33,939 bases of DNA from Syntrophobacterales bacterium Delta_02 (GTDB lineage: Bacteria; Desulfobacterota; Syntrophorhabdia; Syntrophorhabdales; Syntrophorhabdaceae). How positions within the stretch are numbered: position 1 is the stretch's first letter; every line of letters begins with the position of its first letter. Below, piece after piece: positions 16,673 through 23,089 of this stretch. The stretch spans positions 1 to 33,939 of the forward strand of contig LVAA01000004.1 of NCBI GenBank assembly GCA_001603955.1. Direction: 5' to 3'. Both the position numbers and the translations under genes were made by a program. Under the pieces are notes generated by a model. That model ran no database searches, was not told where the DNA came from, and saw only the letters and a program-made list of their open reading frames with translations.

Positions 16673-17902
16673 ATGACGAAAAAGGGGAAAGCACCGTATC
16701 TGTTGTGTTGCCTTGTTTGTGTTGTCGTTCTTTTCATCCTGGCGGTCGGTGATGTCGGTGCCCAGAGGGTATTGTACGAGAAGCCGAAGCTGGCCAGGGG
16801 TCCAGTTTCTCTGGGGGTCATTCTGGAACCCTACCTCGACAGGTATGGTCTCCCGGCGCTTGGCGCCGCCGTTGTCAGGGACGGCAAGTTCGTGGCGATG
16901 GGGGTGGTCGGCACGAAGGCGGCGGGACGGGAGATTCCCGTGACGACGGGGGACCGTTTTCATATCGGCTCCGATACGAAGGCGATGACGGCGCTGCTTG
17001 CCGCGATGTACGTGGACGCGGGCAAGCTTCGCTGGGATTCAACAGTGGAGGAGATATTCCCGGAGTTGAAGAAGACCCTTGCTGCCGGCTGTGGCCAGGT
17101 GACGCTGGAGGGACTCCTTTCCCATACGAGCGGGATACCGGCCGATGATGAAAGGTTTGGCAAGTTGCTCCAGGAATCTTTTGAACAGGGCGATCTGGAC
17201 CTCAGGGAAGTGCGCTACTGGATGCTGTCAAAATTCCTGACTGAGCCCGTCGCGGCCGCGCCCCGGAAGCAGTTTGCGTATTCGAACATGGGGTACATGA
17301 TAGCCGGGGCCATGATCGAACGCGTGGCGGGCAGGTCCTGGGAGGAGCTTATGCTGGAGAGGGTATTCGCCCCCTTGAGGCTTCGCAGCGCCGGTTTCGG
17401 CCCTCAGTCGACAGTGGGAATGGTGGACGCCCCGCTGCCGCACAAGATCATTGACGGCAAGGCGAAGCCCATGCTTGCCGGGCCGAACGCCGATAATCCC
17501 CTTGTTGTCGGGCCGGCGGGCACCGTGCACATGTCCCTGCAGGATTTTGCCAGGTGGGCTATCTGGAACCTGGGGAGGGGCAAGCGCGGCCCCGGGCTTG
17601 TCCGTGCTGAAACGCTCGCCAAACTGACAGCTCCCGTGGTCGAGATTCCCGCCGGGAAGGACGCCGCCCCCGGGACACCCTCACAAGGACGCTACGGGTT
17701 CGGCTGGGGGGAAAGGGAATATCCCTGGGCAAAAGGCCGTTTTCTCACTCACGCCGGATCGAACGGCATGAACCTCGCCCATATCATCCTCGATCCTGAA
17801 AACGATTTCGGCATGGTCCTCATGACGAACATCGGCGGCAAGAAGGCAGACGAGGCCCTGAGGGGCCTGGCGGAGGAACTGTACGGGAGATACGGGAAGT
17901 AA
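16673..17902 (+). CDS. Exported serine hydrolase, beta-lactamase (class C) family
   Basis: 409 residues from the ATG at 16673. An N-terminal hydrophobic segment (LLCCLVCVVVLFILAVG) acts as a signal peptide or membrane anchor. The penicillin-binding-protein fold motifs are all present: SDTK (Ser100-Lys103, nucleophile and general base), Y-S-N (Tyr203-Asn205) and H-A-G (360-362, in place of KTG). This HAG variant is typical of the PF00144 beta-lactamase/esterase group, whose members include D-aminopeptidases, esterases and cell-wall-acting enzymes. Antibiotic resistance is not implied. The gene stands alone between repeat elements. Confidence 0.87.
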   Translation: MTKKGKAPYLLCCLVCVVVLFILAVGDVGAQRVLYEKPKLARGPVSLGVILEPYLDRYGLPALGAAVVRDGKFVAMGVVGTKAAGREIPVTTGDRFHIGSDTKAMTALLAAMYVDAGKLRWDSTVEEIFPELKKTLAAGCGQVTLEGLLSHTSGIPADDERFGKLLQESFEQGDLDLREVRYWMLSKFLTEPVAAAPRKQFAYSNMGYMIAGAMIERVAGRSWEELMLERVFAPLRLRSAGFGPQSTVGMVDAPLPHKIIDGKAKPMLAGPNADNPLVVGPAGTVHMSLQDFARWAIWNLGRGKRGPGLVRAETLAKLTAPVVEIPAGKDAAPGTPSQGRYGFGWGEREYPWAKGRFLTHAGSNGMNLAHIILDPENDFGMVLMTNIGGKKADEALRGLAEELYGRYGK

Positions 17903-17921
17903 GGGACCGAAAGGCCGTTCC

Positions 17922-18008
17922 GGGTTGCGGGTTGTGGGTTGTGGGTTAAAGACCAAAGAAGGAAAGCAGGTGGAAAGGTTCCGGTCTTTTCCGTGAAACC
18001 CGGGAGCC
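17922..18008. repeat. Heptamer-flanked repeat (element 4)
   Basis: GGGTTGC, GGGTTGT, GGGTTGT and GGGTTA (17922-17948) lead into the core AAAGACCAAAGAAGGAAAGC (17948-17967) and then GTGAAACCCGGGAGCCG (17988-18005), a diverged inverted arm. It ends eight bases before the stop of the CARDB gene. The core is shared with elements 1 and 3. Confidence 0.75.
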
Positions 18009-18012
18009 GTCC

Positions 18013-18906
18013 TTACGGGTTGTAAGTCAATGTTACCGTCTTCTTGTTGTTCGATCTGTTCGAGTCCCTGATGCGGCCGTTGTAATCGAGGGTTACCTCG
18101 ACTATGTAAGCATGCCCGGGATCGAGTTTGATCCCGTCGTTTCCCGAGTTCGGCCACGTGAAGACAAGGTGTTGCGTGCTTCCTCCCGGAAAGCCGCCGC
18201 CGAAGGGAGAAGTACTGCCCTTCTTCAAGATGCCCTTGGGGTCCATGTCCCTGAGGAATATCGTCTTGTTGAGTCCGTTATCGACCTTCACCCGAACGTA
18301 GGAGCTGTTGAAATCCTCATCGGGGATCGGATCATCGCCGTTGTGCATCCTCAGCACGATGCGTCCCTCCCGGTTCAGCGCCACGCTGTCAAGGACAAGG
18401 TCCGAGGCGTCGGGGGGCCTCGAGGCCACAAGGGTCATTTGATGCCGGTTGTTGACGGGATTCTCATCACCTATCTGCAGGCCTTCGGTGATGATGAGCA
18501 GACCGAGCCTGTAGGTACCCGGATAGGGTATGGTGATGGTCTTTGATATCTTCACTTCCGCGCCGGGGGCCAGGGTTGGAATGTTATTGGTGTACCACGG
18601 TATGATGTGGTTGGTGTAGTCGGGATGCGTGTCCATGTTCGTGAGGTCCATAGCGAGAGAACAGACCTTAGGAAGCGCTCCGGGGCCGGCATTCTTCACG
18701 GTGACCTCAATGGTGATCATGTCTTTCTTGGCCCTGGGATGCTCCGGGGTTATCCTGACGTTGGATACCACCAGATCGGCCGCCAGCTTCTTGCGCACTA
18801 TTTTCGGGACCGGTGACAGCTTGAGCGGCTGGGTATCAGCGGCCTCGGGAACAATGACTGTGGCGAGGAGTAAAAGACAGAAACAAAAGATTGCGGATGG
18901 TTTCAT
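18013..18906 (-). CDS. Exported CARDB-domain protein
   Basis: 297 residues with a signal peptide (MKPSAIFCFCLLLLATVIVPEAA). Residues about 40-160 form a CARDB (APHP-type Ig-like) domain: ADLVVSNVRITPEHPRAKKD, the conserved V-x-V-x-N-x-G pattern (EVTVKNAGPGALP), LAPGAEVKISKTITIPYPGTY and the closing D-x-x-N-x-V-x-E-x-N type (GDENPVNNRHQMTLV). A second, more diverged copy covers about 165-297 and ends IRDSNRSNNKKTVTLTYNP. Such domains are adhesion or scaffolding modules in periplasmic and surface proteins. The ATG has GGAGGGGG six bases upstream. Single gene. Confidence 0.82.
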   Translation of the reverse strand: MKPSAIFCFCLLLLATVIVPEAADTQPLKLSPVPKIVRKKLAADLVVSNVRITPEHPRAKKDMITIEVTVKNAGPGALPKVCSLAMDLTNMDTHPDYTNHIIPWYTNNIPTLAPGAEVKISKTITIPYPGTYRLGLLIITEGLQIGDENPVNNRHQMTLVASRPPDASDLVLDSVALNREGRIVLRMHNGDDPIPDEDFNSSYVRVKVDNGLNKTIFLRDMDPKGILKKGSTSPFGGGFPGGSTQHLVFTWPNSGNDGIKLDPGHAYIVEVTLDYNGRIRDSNRSNNKKTVTLTYNP

Positions 18907-19235
18907 ATCATCCCCCTCCTGTTATCATTTCTCAGCTGTTGTTGTTCTCAATTCTCCCCGTCTTTGCTGTCGCCGTCAAGTCCTTTCGACAGGTAACAGG
19001 GACCCGGGCCAAAGAAGGGCCCGTATCCTCGCTTTCGATCTTCCGCTCTATCGAGCCTTCAGTTCCTTCTTCCCTGCCCCTCGCTTTGTGCAATTAGAGG
19101 TGTTTTTTTCAATGTTTTTGTGGTACTATGATAAAAGCTACTTAAATCCTCTCAGCTTTGCCATGATCCAACAAGAAAAAAATGGTCGAATGCCGGGCGG
19201 GCAAGAGCGGCATAATATTAATTTACGGAGAGTGC
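18907..19235 (+). other. Upstream region of the DEAD-box helicase gene, possible long leader
   Basis: A 329-bp gap between divergent genes. A -10-like TATGAT lies at 19127-19132 with only a T-rich stretch in the -35 position, so the promoter call is weak. If used, it gives a leader of about 95 bases, AT-rich compared with the surroundings. A hairpin CGGGCC-N7-GGCCCG at about 18995-19013 lacks a T run. No gene recognised. Confidence 0.35.
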
Positions 19236-20447
19236 ATGCAGGAAACGAGATTCGAAAAGTTACACCTGTCCAGGATGGTGCAAAAGGCCCTGGACACCAT
19301 GGGGTTCAGCGAGCTGAGCCCGATACAGGAGCAATCGATACCCCTTGTCCTTGAAGGTATGGATATCATAGGCCAGGCACAGACCGGCACGGGGAAGACC
19401 GCCGCCTTCGGGATCCCTCTCATCGAGCTCCTCGATGCGAGAACAAGACAGACCGATGCCCTGATCCTTTGCCCGACCCGTGAGCTGGCAGTTCAGGTCG
19501 CAGGTGAATTGAGAAAGCTGGCGCGGTACAGGAAGGACATCATCATTGTTCCCGTTTACGGTGGACAATCCATCCGGACCCAGATCGCAAGCCTGAAGAA
19601 GGGGGTCCACATTGTGGTGGGGACGCCGGGCAGGATGATCGACCACATGAGACGAAGGACGATCAAGCTGGGAACCGTTACGAGGGTTGTGCTCGATGAG
19701 GCCGACGAGATGCTTAACATGGGTTTCCTCGAAGATATCGAGACCATCCTCGACGCGACGTCCCCGAACCGGCAGACCCTGCTCTTTTCCGCGACCATGC
19801 CGGAGAGCATCCGGAGGCTTGCGGCAAAATACCAGAAGAACCCTTCCGTCGTGAAGGTTGTCGGTGAAGAACTGACCGTGGCGGAGGTGGAGCAGAGCTA
19901 TATCGAGGTACGCCCCGGCAGGAAGCTCAATCTTCTCCGAAAAGTCGTCGATACCTACAATTTCTCTTCATCTCTCGTGTTCTGCAACACGAAAAGATGC
20001 GTCGACCAGGTGGCCCGCGACCTGAAGGCCCTGGGTTATGATACGGAGGCCATCCATGGCGATCTGGCGCAGTCGCAGAGGGATCGGGTGATGTCGAAGT
20101 TCCGGAAAGGCCATTCCACCATTCTCGTGGCCACCGATGTCGCGGCCCGCGGCATAGATGTGAGCGGGGTCGAGGCGGTGATCAATTACGATATCCCCCG
20201 CGATGACGAGTATTACGTTCACAGGATAGGCAGGACCGCCAGGATGGGCAAGACGGGACATGCCTTCACCCTGGTGCTCCCCACGGAGATGGGGAAGCTC
20301 AGAGATATACAGGCCTATGCGAAGACCGAGATAAAACGGCATACCCCCCTGTCCCCCGAAGATGAATTCACCATGGCGGTAAAGATGGTGAGCAAACGGC
20401 GGACTACGTACAGACTGTCGGGAAGGGGACACTTGAGAAGGTCTTAA
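19236..20447 (+). CDS. DEAD-box ATP-dependent RNA helicase
   Basis: 403 residues from the ATG at 19236 (GGAG five bases upstream; an in-frame start at 19182 adds 18 residues without a site). All DEAD-box motifs are present: Q motif FSELSPIQEQSIP (24-36), AQTGTGKT (48-55), PTRELA (80-85), GG, TPGR (130-133), DEAD (154-157), SAT (185-187), and in the second domain SSLVFCNTK, ATDVAARGID and HRIGRTARMG. It unwinds short RNA duplexes in ribosome assembly or mRNA decay. The C-terminus is only about 30 basic residues, so the RNA-binding domain of DeaD/DbpA types is absent; a CshA- or RhlE-like label would be a guess. The PC4-like gene follows after 19 bp. Confidence 0.95.
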   Translation: MQETRFEKLHLSRMVQKALDTMGFSELSPIQEQSIPLVLEGMDIIGQAQTGTGKTAAFGIPLIELLDARTRQTDALILCPTRELAVQVAGELRKLARYRKDIIIVPVYGGQSIRTQIASLKKGVHIVVGTPGRMIDHMRRRTIKLGTVTRVVLDEADEMLNMGFLEDIETILDATSPNRQTLLFSATMPESIRRLAAKYQKNPSVVKVVGEELTVAEVEQSYIEVRPGRKLNLLRKVVDTYNFSSSLVFCNTKRCVDQVARDLKALGYDTEAIHGDLAQSQRDRVMSKFRKGHSTILVATDVAARGIDVSGVEAVINYDIPRDDEYYVHRIGRTARMGKTGHAFTLVLPTEMGKLRDIQAYAKTEIKRHTPLSPEDEFTMAVKMVSKRRTTYRLSGRGHLRRS

Positions 20448-20466
20448 CAAAGGAGAGGGGGATACC

Positions 20467-20703
20467 ATGTTGGTAGGGAAGCTATTCGCGGGCAACCGTG
20501 AACGTCTCGTGGTGGAGGTTCTCGACAAGTACAAGGGCACGAGATCCATCGATTGCAGGATCTATAAGGTGTTGAGCGACGGCGAACTGATGGCGACAGC
20601 GGACGGTGTCACCATAAGCCCCGGTCAGGTTGGGAGCCTTGTCGATCTCCTGCAAGAAGCGGCGAAGAAGGCCCGTGAAAAGGAAGGGATCATCCGGAGT
20701 TGA
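20467..20703 (+). CDS. PC4/YdbC-like small nucleic-acid-binding protein (tentative)
   Basis: 78 residues. The arrangement RERLVVEVLDKYKGTRSID, CRIYKVLSDGELMATADGVT, ISPGQVGSLVDLLQEA resembles the PC4/YdbC domain: R-x-x-(V/I)-x-V-x-x-(Y/F)-K-G-x-x-x-(I/V)-D-x-R, then dGE...T..G(V/I)(S/T)ls, then a helix. Such proteins bind single-stranded DNA or RNA as dimers. The assignment rests on pattern only. AAAGGAGAGGGGG lies just upstream of the ATG. The 19-bp gap after the helicase suggests one transcript and a shared role in RNA handling. Confidence 0.6.
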   Translation: MLVGKLFAGNRERLVVEVLDKYKGTRSIDCRIYKVLSDGELMATADGVTISPGQVGSLVDLLQEAAKKAREKEGIIRS

Positions 20704-20807
20704 TTTTCCGACGTATGATCCAGGATACGGGAGGCGCGATAAGAACCCTGCCCGACGGGATCATCGCCGGACGTCGCGGCATATGCGGGGCTCCGCGCCA
20801 GCCCTTT

Positions 20808-20836
20808 TTGACGAATATCCCGGTTTCTTCTATTGT
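20808..20836 (+). promoter_or_regulatory. Sigma-70-type promoter
   Basis: TTGACG (20808-20813), a 17-bp spacer and TATTGT (20831-20836). It lies about 60 bp upstream of the GTG of the truncated sensor fragment and is the only promoter-like sequence in the 20704-20897 gap. Confidence 0.45.
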
Positions 20837-20897
20837 TTCACTATCGACCTATGCATTCTTTTTGCGTCTTTGAGTTCATAGGCCGATAGGATGCGGG

Positions 20898-21062
20898 GTG
20901 AAATACCGGTACTGGCTTGTTCTTTTCCTGTGTGCGGTGCTTTTTGGTCTTTTCTATAAAGAGGCCAAAAAGGACGCCATCGACAACCTCAACAATCAAA
21001 AGCTTTTCATCGCCCGGCAGGCGGGGAATGCCGTCTTTGCGGTTGTCGAACGCAGAAGGTGA
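20898..21062 (+). pseudogene. Truncated N-terminus of a membrane-bound sensor protein
   Basis: A GTG-initiated frame of 54 residues: a basic start and membrane helix (KYRYWLVLFLCAVLFGLFYK), then KEAKKDAIDNLNNQKLFIAR and QAGNAVFAVVERRR, ending in TGA. The shape, one membrane helix followed by an amphipathic LNxQKLxxARQA helix, resembles the first 50 residues of periplasmic-domain sensor kinases and diguanylate cyclases of deltaproteobacteria. Nothing downstream continues it in any frame before the convergent flavoprotein gene. I read it as the stub of a deleted sensor gene that kept its promoter; a genuine short membrane peptide is the alternative. AGGA lies about seven bases before the GTG. 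Confidence 0.45.
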
Positions 21063-21075
21063 AACTCCGGGCGTT

Positions 21076-22185
21076 TCAAGTCCTGCGCAGTTCACTGAAG
21101 ATGTCGCGGTATCGTATTTCCTTGTTGGAAAGCCGTGTGAGGGCGCGGATGACCTTGGCCTTCTTGTAGAAAAAGGACGGCGACGCGTAGAAGATGTCAA
21201 AGCACCACCGTGCATACCCGTAATCCTTGGTAATACGCTTCTTCACTTCCTTCGTGTACCTTTGGGATAAGCGGCCCTTTTCCTGCAGTTCCTCAAAGAC
21301 CGTTTCGGCGGCGATGGCTGCACTGAGCACGGCATAGTATATCCCCTCCCCGCTGAAAGGATCGACGAGATGTGCTGAATCTCCGATAAGACATACCCTG
21401 CGCGTGTTCATGGGCCCCGAGTCTTTACAGAAGGGTATGAACCAGCCCCTGCGCTCGCCCTCGTCGGCCTCATTCAGAAAATCGAAGCGTGACCTGAACT
21501 GGCAGTAAAGGGAAACCAGTCCGGGCATGTGTCCCCGGGTGGTGCCTATGCCCACGGAGAAGCGGTCCTTTTTCGGGAAGACCCAGCCGTACCCCCTGGG
21601 TATGAATCCGAACCCGAAGACCGCCTTGTCGCCGTGCTCGTCGAGAACGCTCCTGTCGCGGGGATAGATCTCCGCCTCCAGGGCGACTCCGCCGTAGCCT
21701 CTCCCAAGTCCGGCACTGGCAGCCACAATGCTTCGTGCCCCGTCGGCGCCGACGACTATGGGAGCGGATATCTCATCGCCGGTGTCGGTAAGGACCGTCA
21801 CGTTCTTCGTGGATTCCCGCACGGAAACGACCCTGGTTTTTTCGGCGAGGACCGTTCCCGCGTCGACCGCCTGCTTGACGAGATGATGGTCGAATTCCCC
21901 GCGTGTGACCATATCGACGGCCATGCCGTCGGGATACCACGTATGATCCTCCGGTTCATCACGGGTGAGGAAGGTCATTCCCCTGACCGTTCGTTCAACC
22001 ACTCCGCGATGGTCGAAGTCCAGGAGGCCCCGTATCGCTGGGGTAACGCCGCCCCCGCATACCTTGTTCCGGGGAAAGGCATCCTTTTCGATGAGGAGGG
22101 TCTTGAATCCCTTGAGCGCGCTTTTTCGGGCGAATGTCGCTCCGCCCGGACCAGCGCCAACGATCACACAATCATATCGATCCAT
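21076..22185 (-). CDS. Geranylgeranyl reductase family FAD-dependent oxidoreductase
   Basis: 369 residues. The N-terminal Rossmann motif VIVGAGPGGATFA (8-20) followed by LLIEKDAFPRNKVCGGGVTP, the central VVGADGARSIVAASAG (the GD/ADG motif) and the C-terminal CLIGDSAHLVDPFSGEGIYYAVLSAAIAAETV (FAD ribityl binding) define the geranylgeranyl-reductase-like flavoprotein family. Members saturate isoprenoid double bonds, or act as related monooxygenase-like enzymes, at the membrane. The substrate is unknown here; quinone or lipid side chains are plausible. No strong ribosome site precedes the ATG at 22183-22185. It is divergent from the benzoyl-CoA-reductase-like operon. Confidence 0.88.
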   Translation of the reverse strand: MDRYDCVIVGAGPGGATFARKSALKGFKTLLIEKDAFPRNKVCGGGVTPAIRGLLDFDHRGVVERTVRGMTFLTRDEPEDHTWYPDGMAVDMVTRGEFDHHLVKQAVDAGTVLAEKTRVVSVRESTKNVTVLTDTGDEISAPIVVGADGARSIVAASAGLGRGYGGVALEAEIYPRDRSVLDEHGDKAVFGFGFIPRGYGWVFPKKDRFSVGIGTTRGHMPGLVSLYCQFRSRFDFLNEADEGERRGWFIPFCKDSGPMNTRRVCLIGDSAHLVDPFSGEGIYYAVLSAAIAAETVFEELQEKGRLSQRYTKEVKKRITKDYGYARWCFDIFYASPSFFYKKAKVIRALTRLSNKEIRYRDIFSELRRT

Positions 22186-22385
22186 AATGAGTATTAGTTG
22201 CCGGCAGCGACCCTAAATGATCACGTTCCTATGGGACGATTATAGTGTACCGACCCTTCTTTTTCAAGAGATTCATGAGCCTGTGGGCAGCGCCAGCCGG
22301 GAACCTCACGGGTTGAGCACGGTGTTTGCACCGCCCTTCACCACGTCCGTCAGAAACTGACATATATTGCAGAAATAGAGAATCC

Positions 22386-22401
22386 CTGACACATGTGTCA
22401 G
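22386..22401. promoter_or_regulatory. Perfect 16-bp palindrome, possible enhancer-binding site
   Basis: CTGACACATGTGTCAG is its own reverse complement. Its centre lies about 110 bases upstream of the start predicted for the sigma-54-type promoter at 22479-22492, a normal distance for an upstream activator sequence of an NtrC-family regulator. The regulator is not in the window. Confidence 0.55.
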
Positions 22402-22478
22402 TAGTATTCTGTCGTATGCGATAGGATACGGTACCCCTGATTAAGATAAGTGTCTGATATGATGGGATAATAAGCTCT

Positions 22479-22492
22479 GGCATAACCTTTGC
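22479..22492 (+). promoter_or_regulatory. Sigma-54 (RpoN)-type -24/-12 promoter
   Basis: TGGCAT-AACCT-TTGCTT matches the RpoN consensus TGGCAC-N5-TTGCW, with GG (22479-22480) and GC (22491-22492) separated by exactly ten bases. Transcription would begin near 22504, about 110 bases before the first gene of the operon. The leader contains an inverted repeat CCGGTTCTG (22512-22520) / CAGAACCGG (22545-22553). Confidence 0.65.
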
Positions 22493-22511
22493 TTTACTGT
22501 ATGCAAAGGTA

Positions 22512-22553
22512 CCGGTTCTGAGTTGTTCCGGTCGTGTGGGACGGCAGAACCGG
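22512..22553 (+). promoter_or_regulatory. Leader hairpin
   Basis: CCGGTTCTG and CAGAACCGG form a perfect 9-bp stem with a 24-base loop in the predicted leader of the operon. There is no T run after it, so it is not a terminator. It could affect mRNA stability or be a protein-binding site. Confidence 0.4.
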
Positions 22554-22616
22554 AAGTTGACGAAGGTAGCTTTTCGGCATGTTTGGATATACGTTTCGAG
22601 CTGGTAGGAGGATGTC

Positions 22617-22931
22617 ATGGCAAGAGCGTGGTCACTTCAAACAATCACAAACCTGAAGTTCAGAGAGCTGGAAAAAACACTGATCGAGGTCTTTGGCTGC
22701 ATTCCTGTGGACTACAAACGTGTCATAAAGCTTGATGTAAGAAGAGGGATGCCGATGGTTCAGCCGGAGTCCGCTCTTGGCATCCAGGAAAAGGGCATCG
22801 TGGAGATCTTCGGTTGCATGCCTCAGGACAAGCATGTGATCGACTTCGACGCGGACAGGAAAAAGAAAGTCATCGTCACGCTCGTCCGGGAAGAAGACGA
22901 CGTTTTGCACCGCAGTGTACCTTGTGCCTGA
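22617..22931 (+). CDS. Small protein with internal duplication, unknown function
   Basis: 104 residues; ATG at 22617 with GGAGG six bases upstream. Residues 18-44 and 57-83 are two copies of one motif: (L/Q)EK-x-(L/I)-(I/V)-E-(V/I)-FGC-(I/M)-P-x-D, then a Lys/His-VI-x-x-D strand and a basic turn. Each copy carries one FGC(I/M)P cysteine (Cys28 and Cys67), so a two-fold pseudo-symmetric domain with paired cysteines is plausible. There is no signal peptide or membrane helix. I do not recognise the family. It is the first gene after the sigma-54-type promoter and directly precedes the benzoyl-CoA-reductase-like genes, which hints at a regulatory or accessory role for them; that is inference. Confidence 0.75.
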   Translation: MARAWSLQTITNLKFRELEKTLIEVFGCIPVDYKRVIKLDVRRGMPMVQPESALGIQEKGIVEIFGCMPQDKHVIDFDADRKKKVIVTLVREEDDVLHRSVPCA

Positions 22932-22934
22932 TTG

Positions 22935-22950
22935 TGTGAAAAGCTTCACA
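22935..22950. promoter_or_regulatory. CRP/FNR-family operator-like palindrome
   Basis: TGTGA-AAAGCT-TCACA matches the CRP half-site arrangement TGTGA-N6-TCACA exactly. It begins three bases after the stop of the 104-residue gene and is centred about 18 bases upstream of the -35 box at 22958. A CRP/FNR-superfamily regulator could act here; in Azoarcus an FNR-like protein (AcpR) controls the bzd genes. Confidence 0.55.
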
Positions 22951-22957
22951 TAATTCA

Positions 22958-22986
22958 TTGACAAAGGCAGCCCGTTCCGTATAGAA
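22958..22986 (+). promoter_or_regulatory. Sigma-70-type promoter before the benzoyl-CoA-reductase-like genes
   Basis: TTGACA (22958-22963) is a perfect -35. The -10 is TATAGA after 16 bp (22980-22985) or TAGAAT after 18 bp (22982-22987). The start would fall near 22993, leaving a leader of about 95 bases before the ATG at 23090. Confidence 0.55.
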
Positions 22987-23089
22987 TTGTGTGCCAAGAT
23001 TGGCCCACTCGAGAAAGCCTTGCTTGGCAATCCCATACACGCTAGACCCCGCATCAGTATTGCAGCGCCGGGGTGAATAAGGAGTGAAG

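Noticed and set aside
18990..19015. GC hairpin CGGGCC-N7-GGCCCG considered as a terminator
   Set aside because: No following T run and it lies between divergent genes, where no terminator is needed.
20630..20881. Frame of about 83 residues after the PC4-like gene
   Set aside because: Overlaps the PC4-like gene in another frame, basic low-complexity composition, no ribosome site.
22229..22618. Minus-strand frames across the sigma-54 promoter region, including one ending LTDVVKGGANTVLNP
   Set aside because: No start codon with a ribosome site and short open length; the region is better explained as regulatory DNA.
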